A DNA stretch of 22,163 bases, taken from assembly GCA_023392205.1 (NCBI GenBank), contig JAEVZN010000569.1, positions 1-22,163 on the forward strand. Direction: 5' to 3'. The notes under the pieces were generated by a model. That model was not told the origin of the DNA and made no database searches. It was given only the letters and a program-made list of their open reading frames with translations. Both the position numbers and the translations under genes were made by a program. Numbering within the stretch: position 1 is the first letter of the stretch; each line of letters begins with the position of its first letter. This DNA comes from Pseudomonadota bacterium (GTDB lineage Bacteria; Pseudomonadota; Alphaproteobacteria; Rhizobiales; Xanthobacteraceae). Shown here in pieces: positions 14,857-22,032 of this stretch.

Positions 14857-15813
14857 ATGGCGACGACACCGACGATCGGCTGGATTGGCATGGGCCGGAT
14901 GGGCTACGCGATGGCCGAATGGCTGCTCAAATCCGGGTATGACGTTTCGATCTGGAACCGCACCCGCGCCAAGGCCGAACCGCTGACCAAGCTCGGCGGC
15001 AAGGTGGTCGACAAGCTGTCCGATCTGAACAATGTCGATGTTCTGTTCTCGATCGTGTCCGCCGGCAAGGATGTCAAGCAGGTCTATTTCGGCAAGGACG
15101 GCGTGGCGCCGGGCGGCAAGGGAAAGATGCCGCCGGTGGTGGTCGATTGCTCCACCATCGCGGTCGACGATTCCGCCGAGATCCGTGCACAGCTGAAGAC
15201 GCTGGGCGCCGAATTCGTGGCCTGTCCGGTGTCCGGCAACGCCAAGGTGATCAACGCCGGCAAGCTGTCGGCCGTTGCCTCCGGTCCGGAAGCCGCGTTC
15301 CGCAAGGTCGAGGACATGATCGTCAAGTTCGCGCCCAATGGCGTGTCCTATGTGGGCGAGGGCGAACTCGCGCGTATCTGCAAGATCGCGCATAACGTCA
15401 TGCTCGGCGTGGTGATCCAGAACCTGATCGAGATCACGCTGCTCGCCAACAAGATGGGCGTGCCGCGCGAGGCCTTCCTTCGCTTCATGAGCAACAGCGT
15501 GATGGGCTCGATGTTCACCCGCTACAAGTCGCCGGCGCTGGTCAATCTCGACTGGACTACGACCTTCACGCCGGAATTGCTGCTGAAGGATCTCGATCTC
15601 GGCCTCGAACTCGGGCGCGAGTGGAAAGTCCCGATGCCGACCACGTCGGCCACGCGCGAAATGCTGCAGGGCCATATCGGCAATGCCATCCTGCAGGACG
15701 ACCCGGAAGCCTATCTGGAAAAGGATTTCGCCACGCTCATGGAAACCATGGCGAGCATGTCCGGGATGAAGCTCGAAAGCGAAGACAAGCCGGTTCCGAC
15801 CGGCCTCGAATAG
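14857..15813 (+). CDS. NAD(P)-dependent beta-hydroxyacid dehydrogenase (3-hydroxyisobutyrate dehydrogenase type)
   Basis: The 318-residue protein has the normal length and motif order of the family: IGWIGMGRMGYAMAEWLL (7-24) for dinucleotide binding, WNRTRAK (33-39) in which the Arg after Asn suggests NADP(H), DCSTIAVDDS (97-106), CPVSGNAKVINAGKL (123-137) as the substrate loop, and RICKIAHNVMLG (173-184) with catalytic K176. It would interconvert a 3-hydroxy acid and the semialdehyde or keto acid; 3-hydroxyisobutyrate, tartronate semialdehyde and similar substrates are all possible. ATG 14857 is preceded by GAGAGGAAAC, a good ribosome-binding site, which rules out the longer frame from 14773. 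It is divergent from the CoA-transferase-like pair and probably acts in the same catabolic route. A 12-bp hairpin follows the stop. Confidence 0.92.
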   Translation: MATTPTIGWIGMGRMGYAMAEWLLKSGYDVSIWNRTRAKAEPLTKLGGKVVDKLSDLNNVDVLFSIVSAGKDVKQVYFGKDGVAPGGKGKMPPVVVDCSTIAVDDSAEIRAQLKTLGAEFVACPVSGNAKVINAGKLSAVASGPEAAFRKVEDMIVKFAPNGVSYVGEGELARICKIAHNVMLGVVIQNLIEITLLANKMGVPREAFLRFMSNSVMGSMFTRYKSPALVNLDWTTTFTPELLLKDLDLGLELGREWKVPMPTTSATREMLQGHIGNAILQDDPEAYLEKDFATLMETMASMSGMKLESEDKPVPTGLE

Positions 15814-15819
15814 GACAAT

Positions 15820-15848
15820 CGACGGACCGGCGCCCTGCCGGTCCGTCG
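15820..15848 (+). terminator. GC-rich hairpin after the hydroxyacid dehydrogenase gene
   Basis: A perfect 12-bp stem, CGACGGACCGGC (15820-15831) and GCCGGTCCGTCG (15837-15848), surrounds a GCCCT loop and begins 6 bases after the stop codon. It has no T tract, so it is a likely but not classical terminator. In the rest of the 319-base gap (15814-16132) I see only a weak promoter-like pair, TTGTCC at 15975 and TATATT at 16000, with a 19-base spacer that is longer than usual. Confidence 0.6.
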
Positions 15849-16132
15849 GCCTTCCGGCGGCCCATGGCGCCGGGGCGCCCGTCTCAGGGTTTGGCGCCAG
15901 CCTGCTGCGCGGCAAAAAGCGGCCGCATTCCCATCTCATCACAATGAAATCAGCCGTTCAGCCGCCCCAGCCCCTTGTCCGGGCGGGGGCGGATGCCTCT
16001 ATATTTGGCATCTGATTTGCAGACCTGATTCGGAACGTATTCACCGGGAGATTGGGTTCACAGACCGGCGTTCGAAAACGCAATGCAACGACGGCCGTAG
16101 CTATAGCCGGGCGATATGCCATGGAGGCCACG

Positions 16133-17152
16133 ATGAGAAGATTTCAGTCCCTGCGCGCATTGGCTCTGGCCACGGCGATAAGCCTCGCAGGCGCGGCGGC
16201 GGCCCCGGCGGCTTTCGCCCAGAACGAGGGGGCCAAGCCGGTCACCGACGAGCTTCTGTCCTCGGTGGTTCGGATCAAGACCTACATCAACCCGGACGGC
16301 CGCACCGTCGACAATCTCGGCATGGAGCGCGACGGATCGGGAATCGTCATCGACTCGTCCGGCCTGATCCTCACCATCGGCTATCTGATGATGGAAGCGC
16401 ATGCGGCGCAGGTGATCACCAATGACGGCCGCAACGTTCCGGCCGAAGTGGTCGGCTTCGATCACGATACCGGCTTCGGACTCCTGAAGGCGTCGGCGCC
16501 GCTGAAAGTGCAGCCGATGCTTTTCGGCAAGTCGGGCGAACTCAAGGTCGGCGACCAGGTGCTGGCGGCGAGCTTTGGCGGGCGCGACGGGATCGCGCCG
16601 GCTTTCGTGGTATCGCGGCGTGAATTTGCCGGCTCGTGGGAATATCTGATCGACGGCGCGATCTACACGGCCCCGGCGCATTCGCACTGGAGCGGCGCCG
16701 CATTGATCACGCGCGAAGGCAAGCTCGTCGGCGTCGGTTCGCTGATCGTCGGCGATGCGCCGGGCAATGGCGGCGGCATGGCAGGCAACCTGTATGTGCC
16801 GACCGATCTCCTGTCCCCAATTCTGGCCGACCTGATCGCCAATGGCGCGGCGGGTGGCAAACCCAAGCCCTGGATCGGGCTGAATACCGAAGCCTCAGGC
16901 GACAGCATTGTCGTGTCGCGCGTGACCCCGAACGGTCCCTCCGACCGCGCCGGCCTGCGCAAGGGTGACGTGATCACCGCGATTGGCGGCGATGCGCCCA
17001 AGACGCTGCCCGACTTCTACCGCAAGCTCTGGTCGCTCGGCGCGGCCGGCGTCACGGTGCCGGTCGATGTGCAGCGCGATGGCCGGAGCCAGCGCTTCGA
17101 CATCCAGTCGATGAGCCGCAACGACCATCTCAAGCTGAAAAGCACCCTGTAA
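16133..17152 (+). CDS. Exported HtrA/S1C-like protein with PDZ domain, catalytic His and Asp missing
   Basis: The 339-residue protein starts with a signal peptide (to AAFAQ, about residue 30). Residues 38-235 follow the DegP/HtrA trypsin fold and 245-325 a PDZ domain (WIGL, VSRVTPNGPSDRAGLRKGDVITAIGG). In an active HtrA the triad lies in TNxH, D(L/I)A and GNSGG contexts. Here the His position in GLILTIGYLM is Y84, the Asp position in DHDTGFGLLK is G114, and the Ser region reads SHWSGAALI with S187 possibly retained. With two of three residues gone it should not cleave peptides by the usual mechanism and may act as a binding or regulatory protein in the periplasm. ATG 16133 was chosen because GGAGG lies five bases upstream and gives a normal signal peptide. 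It is 13 bases before the lytic transglycosylase gene, so the two are co-transcribed. Confidence 0.88.
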   Translation: MRRFQSLRALALATAISLAGAAAAPAAFAQNEGAKPVTDELLSSVVRIKTYINPDGRTVDNLGMERDGSGIVIDSSGLILTIGYLMMEAHAAQVITNDGRNVPAEVVGFDHDTGFGLLKASAPLKVQPMLFGKSGELKVGDQVLAASFGGRDGIAPAFVVSRREFAGSWEYLIDGAIYTAPAHSHWSGAALITREGKLVGVGSLIVGDAPGNGGGMAGNLYVPTDLLSPILADLIANGAAGGKPKPWIGLNTEASGDSIVVSRVTPNGPSDRAGLRKGDVITAIGGDAPKTLPDFYRKLWSLGAAGVTVPVDVQRDGRSQRFDIQSMSRNDHLKLKSTL

Positions 17153-17165
17153 GGGGCGGGACGCC

Positions 17166-18059
17166 TTGCGGGTTACCGCCATCGCTGCGGCAGGCGGATT
17201 GATACTGGCCGCGGGCCTTGTGCCTGCGTCCACGCAGGCGGCAACACCCGACGATTCCATCTGCCTGATGATCGAATCCGCAGCCCGCGACCACGGACTG
17301 CCGCTGGAGTTTTTCGCCCGCGTCATCTGGCAGGAAAGCCGCTTCCGGGCCGATGCCGTGGGGCCGGTTACGCGCTCCGGCCAGCGCGCGCAGGGCATGG
17401 CCCAATTCATGCCCGGCACGGCGGCCGAACGCGGCCTGCTCGACCCTTTCGATCCGGTGCAGGCGCTGCCGAAATCGGCGGAATTCCTCAAAGAGCTGTG
17501 GGCGCAATTCGGCAATCTCGGGCTTGCTGCTGCGGCCTATAATGCCGGTCCCCGCCGGGTGCGCGAATGGCTCGGCGGCGGCGGCTACATGCCCTCCGAG
17601 ACCCGCAATTATGTCTCGGCCATTACCGGCATGACCGTGGACGAATGGGCGGCCGAGCGCAGCAAGCCAGCCAAGGAGTCCGACAAGACCGAGAAGCCCA
17701 AGCCGGTACAGGCCGGATGCACCCATTTGATGGCGCTGCTGCGGCGCAGCCCGAGTCCGTTCCTCGATCAGCTCAGCCAGCGCGTGGCACAGACGCTATC
17801 GCAGCCCTGGGGCGTGCAGCTGGCCGCCGGCTTTTCGCGGGACAAGGCGCTTGCGAGCTATGCGCGGGCGCTGCGCCGTTATGAAAGCGTCCTGAAGGAT
17901 CGCGATCCCGGTATCCAGTCGACCATGCTGCGCACCCGGGGCCGGGCGGTATTTTATCAGGTGCGGATCGGGACGCAGACGCGGGGCGAAGCCAACGAAT
18001 TGTGCGGTCAGCTCCGCAAGGTCGGCGGCGCCTGCCTGGTTCTGCGCAACCGGGGCTAG
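17166..18059 (+). CDS. Exported lytic transglycosylase with C-terminal SPOR domain
   Basis: The 297-residue protein opens with a signal peptide (to about residue 25). Residues 31-155 are a Slt-type transglycosylase domain: VIWQESRFRADAVGP with catalytic E57, QGMAQFMPGTAAERGL (76-91) and LAAAAYNAGPRRVREWL (120-136). It should cleave the glycan strand of peptidoglycan in the periplasm to leave 1,6-anhydro ends. A charged Lys/Glu/Pro linker (about 165-183) leads to a C-terminal SPOR domain (about 215-294, WGVQLAAGFSRDKALASY... to GGACLVLRN), a fold that binds peptidoglycan stripped of stem peptides at division sites. The start is TTG at 17166; no ATG or GTG in frame lies close enough to keep the signal peptide, and AAGGGGCGGG precedes it. 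The 13-base gap after the HtrA-like gene indicates one operon. Confidence 0.9.
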   Translation: MRVTAIAAAGGLILAAGLVPASTQAATPDDSICLMIESAARDHGLPLEFFARVIWQESRFRADAVGPVTRSGQRAQGMAQFMPGTAAERGLLDPFDPVQALPKSAEFLKELWAQFGNLGLAAAAYNAGPRRVREWLGGGGYMPSETRNYVSAITGMTVDEWAAERSKPAKESDKTEKPKPVQAGCTHLMALLRRSPSPFLDQLSQRVAQTLSQPWGVQLAAGFSRDKALASYARALRRYESVLKDRDPGIQSTMLRTRGRAVFYQVRIGTQTRGEANELCGQLRKVGGACLVLRNRG

Positions 18060-18126
18060 AGCGTTTTCGAGCGAAGTGGAAACCGGTTCGCGTGAAGACA
18101 ACGCGTCACATCAATAAGCAAGAGCC
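18056..18126. repeat. Dispersed Rhizobiales-type intergenic repeat overlapping a stop codon
   Basis: The sequence beginning CTAGAGCGTTTTCGAGCGAA, continuing GTGGAAACCGGTTCGCGTGA, matches from memory a palindromic element found in many copies between genes in Bradyrhizobium and relatives. GCGTTTTC near its left end and GAAGACAACGC near 18095-18105 are imperfectly inverted. The element supplies the TAG stop of the transglycosylase gene (18057-18059), so it lies directly against the coding end. Confidence 0.72.
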
Positions 18127-18199
18127 GCGGCTTTTATGGGCGGGCACCGAAGGGCGGTGCCCGCCCGTACAAGACTCCTATCAAAGCCGGAACGGCTCT
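18121..18199. terminator. Compound inverted repeat between convergent genes, probable bidirectional terminator
   Basis: The core is a perfect 12-bp stem, GGGCGGGCACCG (18138-18149) and CGGTGCCCGCCC (18155-18166), with an AAGGG loop. It is framed by outer arms AGAGCCGCGGCTTT (18121-18134) and AAAGCCGGAACGGCTCT (18183-18199) that pair with a 3-base bulge; each outer arm is also nearly self-complementary. It occupies the space between the plus-strand transglycosylase gene and the minus-strand dehydrogenase gene. No T run flanks the core. Confidence 0.6.
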
Positions 18200-18210
18200 A
18201 AGCGGCGCGC

Positions 18211-19287
18211 TCAGGCATTCTCGGTTTCGATGGCGCGCAGCGCGGCGGCGGTCACCTGCGCCGTGGTGGCCTTTCCGCCGAGATCGGGCGTATGCAATGC
18301 GGGATCGGCGGTGACGCGTTCGATGGCGGTCATCAGGCGCGCGGCAGCTTTCGGCTCGCCCAGATGCTCCAGCATCATCACCCCGGTCCAGAATGCGCCG
18401 ACCGGATTGGCAATGCCCTTGCCGGTAATGTCGAAGGCCGAACCGTGAATCGGCTCGAACATCGACGGCGTCCTTCGGTCCGGATTGAGATTGGCGGTCG
18501 GCGCAATGCCGAGCGAGCCGGCCAGCGCGGCGGCCAGATCCGACAGGATATCCGCATGCAGGTTGGTGGCGACGATGGTGTCGAGCGTCTGCGGCTTCAG
18601 CGTCATGCGCATGGTCATGGCATCGACCAGCATCTTATCCCAAGTGACATCGGGAAAATCGCGCGCGACCTCGGCTGCGATTTCGTCCCACATCACCATG
18701 CCATGCCGCTGCGCATTCGACTTGGTCACGAGTGTCAGCAGCTTGCGCGGCCGCGTCCGCGCGATCTCGAACGCATAACGGATGATCCTGGTCACGCCGG
18801 TCCGCGTGAACATCGACACGTCGGTCGCGACCTCTTCCGGCAGACCCTTGTGCACGCGCCCGCCGACGCCCGCATATTCGCCTTCCGAATTCTCGCGCAC
18901 GATCACCCAGTCCAGTTCCGGCCCGGTCACGTTGCGCAGCGGCGAGACGATGCCGGGCAGGATGCGGGTCGGCCGCACATTGGCGTATTGGTCGAGCGGC
19001 TGGCAGATGGCGAGCCGCAGGCCCCACAGCGTGACGTGATCGGGAATGTCCGGCGCGCCGACGGCACCGAAATATATCGCGTCGTACGGGCGCAGCATGT
19101 CCGCGCCGCCCTCCGGCATCATCACACCATGCCTGCGATAATAATCCGAACCCCAGTCGAAGGTGGTCACGTCGAGTGCGAAGCCGCCGTCACGCTGCGC
19201 GCAGGCCTGCAGCACGTCGAGACCGGCGGCGATCACTTCAGGCCCGATGCCGTCGCCGGGAATGGCGGCGATACGATAGTGTTTCAT
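18211..19287 (-). CDS. Tartrate/D-malate dehydrogenase family enzyme (TtuC/DmlA type)
   Basis: The 358-residue protein is a decarboxylating beta-hydroxyacid dehydrogenase of the isocitrate/isopropylmalate dehydrogenase fold. Visible motifs are IPGDGIGPEV (9-18), LWGLRLAICQPLDQYANVRP with the substrate Arg residues, VRENSEGEYAG with the catalytic Tyr, LLTLVTKSNAQRHG with the catalytic Lys, DAMTMRM and DILSDLAAALAGSLGIAPTA with the metal-binding Asp residues, and the C-terminal SMFEPIHGSAFDITGKGIAN. The last phrase and LWGLRL are typical of tartrate dehydrogenase/D-malate dehydrogenase rather than LeuB. Such enzymes oxidise D-malate or tartrate with NAD, releasing CO2 or forming oxaloglycolate; which substrate applies cannot be told here. 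It is followed in the minus direction by the compound repeat and preceded by the esterase-like gene 26 bases away, so the two may share a transcript. Confidence 0.93.
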   Translation of the reverse strand: MKHYRIAAIPGDGIGPEVIAAGLDVLQACAQRDGGFALDVTTFDWGSDYYRRHGVMMPEGGADMLRPYDAIYFGAVGAPDIPDHVTLWGLRLAICQPLDQYANVRPTRILPGIVSPLRNVTGPELDWVIVRENSEGEYAGVGGRVHKGLPEEVATDVSMFTRTGVTRIIRYAFEIARTRPRKLLTLVTKSNAQRHGMVMWDEIAAEVARDFPDVTWDKMLVDAMTMRMTLKPQTLDTIVATNLHADILSDLAAALAGSLGIAPTANLNPDRRTPSMFEPIHGSAFDITGKGIANPVGAFWTGVMMLEHLGEPKAAARLMTAIERVTADPALHTPDLGGKATTAQVTAAALRAIETENA

Positions 19288-19313
19288 GGTGGAATGGCTC
19301 TGCGCGTTCGGTG

Positions 19314-20615
19314 CTATTGCGGCCGCGGGGTCAGGCCGCGGATCACAACGATCTGCGTGCCTGCTTTCTCGATCCCGAAATCATCATCGTTCATCAGGGC
19401 CAGCGCGCCGTCGCCCAGAATGGCCAGGCTCTCGCCCTTGCTCGCGACCTGCGGGAAATCGGCGCTGTCGAACAGAAGCTGCTTGCGGACCGGCGTGATC
19501 AGCGCGTCATCGACGCTCAATTGCTCCAGAGAGGGCAGGGTTCGCGGATCGTCCCAGGGTGTGCCGACGATATTGGTCGCATCCGCGAACGACACTTCGT
19601 AGAGCCTGGTCGTCGCATCGGTGCGCTCCAGCACGATCAGGCGGTCGGGCGCAATCGCCACGGCCTCGCTCACGCGCACCTGCGACGGATCCTGCGAGGG
19701 ATCGCGGCGGAAACTGCCCGGCTCGTCGAGGACATAGATGAACTCACCCATGACCTGCATCGATGTGCGCTCGATCCGGAACATGCGCACGCTGCGGCTC
19801 TTGCGAAACGCAGCCATATCCGGATTGGCAAGCGGCGACTGCATCACGACATAGAGAAAGCGCTCGTCGGGCGTGATGGCGAGCCCCTCGATGCCCCGGT
19901 TGACCTGACGGCGCGACAGAATCGCAGGCAGGGACGCGATGACATCGTATTGCGCCCCTTCGAAATCCTTTTCCGCGCCCTGCGGGACATGACGCGCGAG
20001 CACGCGGCCGCTTGCCGAGACATGCAGGAGCGATGGCGCGTTTTCATCCGCGATCCAGAAGGTGCCGTCCGTCAGCCGCACGATGGCCTCGGCATCGACC
20101 CCGTGCACATCCTGGCTGAGCGGCTGGCCGCGTCCGTCGAACGGGACTTCGGTGGTCGCGCTGCGGAGCGGGTTGGGCATGCCGTTGAGCGGGCGGCCGG
20201 TCCGGTCCTTCAGGGTGATGACATCGGTGACGCGGAAGCTGTTGTCGTCCGACAGGACGAGGCGGTAGATCGAAGGTGCATAGGCGGGCGCCAGGTAAAT
20301 GCGCCCCGCCGGCTGGTCGCGGCAGGCCGGAAATTCAAACCGGGCGATCGCCTTGGCCTCGTTGCAAGCAAAATTCGGACCGCGGTCACCGACGCTCCAG
20401 ATGACATCCGGCGGGTCGTCGGCATGGCGAAAGGCGCCGCTGCCGATTCCGACCGAAAGGTCGAGCGTACGGCCCTTGCCGAACTGGAAGCGGCCCAGAT
20501 TGAGGAGCGTATCGTCGCTGCGATATTCGCGGATGGAGATGTCGGAAGCGGTCGCAGCGGCCGCGCAAACAGGCTGGATTGCAAGGATCGCAACAAGGAT
20601 CAAAACCAGTCGCAT
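19314..20615 (-). CDS. Exported phytase/esterase-like protein
   Basis: The 433-residue protein begins with a short signal peptide (MRLVLILVAILAIQPVCA, cleavage near residue 24). The mature part resembles the 'esterase-like activity of phytase' family: LSVGIGSGAFRHADDPPDVIWSVGDRGPNF near the N-terminus, a central VDAEAIVRLTDGTFWIADENAPSLLHVS, NRGIEGLAITPDERFLYVVMQSPL, and a repeated VSEAVAIAPDRLIVLERTD. These phrases look like successive blades of a beta-propeller. The family name rests on weak biochemical evidence, so phosphatase or esterase activity on an exported substrate is only a possibility. ATG 20615 was chosen because AAGGG lies 6 bases upstream and it starts the signal peptide; the frame extends further upstream without homology. 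It lies 26 bases before the tartrate/malate dehydrogenase gene on the same strand. Confidence 0.83.
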   Translation of the reverse strand: MRLVLILVAILAIQPVCAAAATASDISIREYRSDDTLLNLGRFQFGKGRTLDLSVGIGSGAFRHADDPPDVIWSVGDRGPNFACNEAKAIARFEFPACRDQPAGRIYLAPAYAPSIYRLVLSDDNSFRVTDVITLKDRTGRPLNGMPNPLRSATTEVPFDGRGQPLSQDVHGVDAEAIVRLTDGTFWIADENAPSLLHVSASGRVLARHVPQGAEKDFEGAQYDVIASLPAILSRRQVNRGIEGLAITPDERFLYVVMQSPLANPDMAAFRKSRSVRMFRIERTSMQVMGEFIYVLDEPGSFRRDPSQDPSQVRVSEAVAIAPDRLIVLERTDATTRLYEVSFADATNIVGTPWDDPRTLPSLEQLSVDDALITPVRKQLLFDSADFPQVASKGESLAILGDGALALMNDDDFGIEKAGTQIVVIRGLTPRPQ

Positions 20616-20881
20616 CGGCACCCTTTGAAAACCGGGTTTGCGGGCTGTGGCGGCGGAGAGGCTTCGTGTCGCGCGCCGGACGACGCCGATCCTCACATAT
20701 TCGAACGGTCGGGCGCAAAGCCGCCGACGCCGCAGCCGCTATTGACCGATCCGGCCCCGCCGGGCGGTGTGGAAAGCTGCCCGTTTTGGCTATTTAGTTA
20801 ATCGGGTGTGGCGCAAAAGCACTAGTGGGTCACTGGCCCCGCTCTTAAGGTCAGGGCGTTGATTCACCCTGGGGGCTCCCA

Positions 20882-20995
20882 ATGAAGAAGTGTCTGATTG
20901 CAACCGCTGCGGTTCTCACGCTGCTGAGCGCTGCTGGCTGCACCATGTATGGCAAGGCTCCGATCGGCAAGGCGCCGGTTGTCGCCAAGTACTAA
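20882..20995 (+). CDS. 37-residue lipoprotein
   Basis: ATG 20882 opens a 37-codon frame with a lipoprotein signal peptide: MKKCLIATAAVLTLLSAAGC, where LSAAGC is a lipobox and C20 the likely lipidated residue. The mature peptide is only TMYGKAPIGKAPVVAKY after the Cys, with a repeated GKAP. Pro, Lys and aromatic content give it no domain. A purine-rich GGGGG lies about 7 bases upstream of the ATG. A hairpin follows 12 bases after the stop, so it appears to be a monocistronic gene in the 640-base stretch between 20615 and 21256. Tiny basic lipoproteins of this kind (entericidin-like or unnamed) are common in Alphaproteobacteria and usually lack a known role. Confidence 0.75.
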   Translation: MKKCLIATAAVLTLLSAAGCTMYGKAPIGKAPVVAKY

Positions 20996-21007
20996 GGGCT
21001 AAGGCCA

Positions 21008-21038
21008 AGAAAGGGCCGGCTTTTGTCGGCCCCTTTCT
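21008..21038 (+). terminator. Terminator-like hairpin after the small lipoprotein gene
   Basis: AGAAAGGGCCG (21008-21018) pairs with CGGCCCCTTTCT (from about 21027 to 21038) with one extra base in the right arm, around a GCTTTTGT loop. It begins 12 bases after the lipoprotein stop. The right arm contains a CCCCTTTCT run but no pure T tract follows. Confidence 0.65.
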
Positions 21039-21151
21039 GTCCTGTCCGTTGGTCTGCCAATTCCAGGCTTGAATGCTGCGGCTCTTCCGGAGAGCCTCGC
21101 TTGCTACTTCAGGTTTGGCAAAATCTGGTGCTGGGCCTGCAAAAGTGGACG

Positions 21152-21194
21152 TGAAAATCGGCGTATGTGGTTTTGCCGCATAGGCCGATTTTCA
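21152..21194. repeat. 43-base near-perfect hairpin upstream of the exported peptidase-like gene
   Basis: Outer arms TGAAAATCGGC (21152-21162) and GCCGATTTTCA (21184-21194) are perfectly complementary over 11 bases. After a single G-G mismatch, inner arms TATGTGG and CCGCATA pair over 7 bases with one G-T wobble, around a TTTTG loop. It ends 61 bases before the start at 21256. It may be an mRNA leader hairpin, a large operator, a second terminator for the lipoprotein transcript, or a small repeat element. Confidence 0.6.
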
Positions 21195-21255
21195 TTTCTG
21201 GCCGCCTTCCGGCGGCAGGATGATGGGTTGGGCGTCGTTTGTCTGGAGAGCGTCA

Positions 21256-21978
21256 ATGCAGCCTTTTTCACCGCAGCCGATATCGATCCTTTCCACCGGT
21301 CCGGAAGTCCGTCCTGCCAAGGCTGGCCGGGGCCTGACCCGGCTTCTGTCGGGTCTGGCGGCGCTGGCGCTGTCCGCCGCATTTCCGTCCGACGTGCTTG
21401 CCCAGTCGGGCGCATCCGGCGCGCAGGCACGGACGACCCAAACGATCAAGCGCGAGCCCATCCGGATGCCGGTCACGTCGGCCGGATGCCAGGCGGCGCG
21501 CGCACCGGGCAAGCCCTATTTCGTCGAATTCCGGTCGCGCACCGCAGCGAGCTATGGCCACACCTTCGTGTTCTATGGTCGGCTGGGGTCGGGCAACCGC
21601 TTCGCCAGCTTCAAGGTTGCGGGACTGCACCCCAAGGGCGACGATCCGGCCGTCTATATGCGCGGGCATATGGTGCCGGTGCCTTCGGAAACGGGTGTCA
21701 GCTACGGCGATATGGACGAGCAATATCTGACCGCCCGTTTCTGCGTGACCCTGACCGCGGCGGAATATCAGAAGGTCGAGGCGGCGATCCGCAACCTGCA
21801 GCGCACCAAGACCACCTGGCATGCGCCGACCTATAACTGCAATTCCTTCGCGGCCGATATCGCGCGCGCAGCCGGGCTCGATTCGCCCAATCCGAACATG
21901 TATCTGCCGCAGGCCTTCATCAACCGGATGGCGGATCTGAACGGCGGCAGCCGGCGCACCGCCCAATCCACGCGCTAG
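21256..21978 (+). CDS. Exported protein with a possible permuted papain-like (NlpC/P60-related) His/Cys pair
   Basis: The 240-residue product has a long N-terminal stretch followed by a hydrophobic segment (about 26-44, LTRLLSGLAALALSAAF) and PSDVLAQ, which reads as a signal peptide with an extended n-region. In the mature part SYGHTFVFYGRL (99-110) places H102 on a strand, and PTYNCNSFAADIARAAGL (191-208) places C195 at the start of a helix, followed by a short C-terminal Pro-rich stretch. His before Cys in an NC(x)xF context recalls permuted papain-like hydrolases such as LRAT-like and some NlpC/P60 relatives; that is inference from pattern only. Two further cysteines (C78, C163) could form a disulfide. 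ATG 21256 has GGAG seven bases upstream; earlier in-frame ATGs at 21220 and 21223 lack this. A strong terminator follows. Confidence 0.8.
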   Translation: MQPFSPQPISILSTGPEVRPAKAGRGLTRLLSGLAALALSAAFPSDVLAQSGASGAQARTTQTIKREPIRMPVTSAGCQAARAPGKPYFVEFRSRTAASYGHTFVFYGRLGSGNRFASFKVAGLHPKGDDPAVYMRGHMVPVPSETGVSYGDMDEQYLTARFCVTLTAAEYQKVEAAIRNLQRTKTTWHAPTYNCNSFAADIARAAGLDSPNPNMYLPQAFINRMADLNGGSRRTAQSTR

Positions 21979-22032
21979 CGCTGGCGCGCCGATGCAGGAG
22001 CAGACTTTGAACTGATTGGAGATCGATCAGGA

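Noticed and set aside
13292..14986. 564-codon plus-strand open frame
   Set aside because: Covers both CoA-transferase-like genes in antisense and runs into the start of the dehydrogenase in another frame; no signatures.
14743..15942. 399-codon minus-strand open frame
   Set aside because: Antisense to the beta-hydroxyacid dehydrogenase, which has a good ribosome-binding site and all family motifs.
15975..16005. Promoter for the HtrA-like gene (TTGTCC and TATATT)
   Set aside because: The 19-base spacer is long and both hexamers are imperfect, so I did not list it as a separate feature.
18292..19602. 436-codon plus-strand open frame
   Set aside because: Antisense to the tartrate/malate dehydrogenase; no recognisable protein.
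19176..20801. 541-codon plus-strand open frame extending past the phytase-like gene
   Set aside because: Almost all of it is antisense to the phytase/esterase-like gene. The last 60 codons in the intergenic gap read as low-complexity Pro/Ala without a start of their own.
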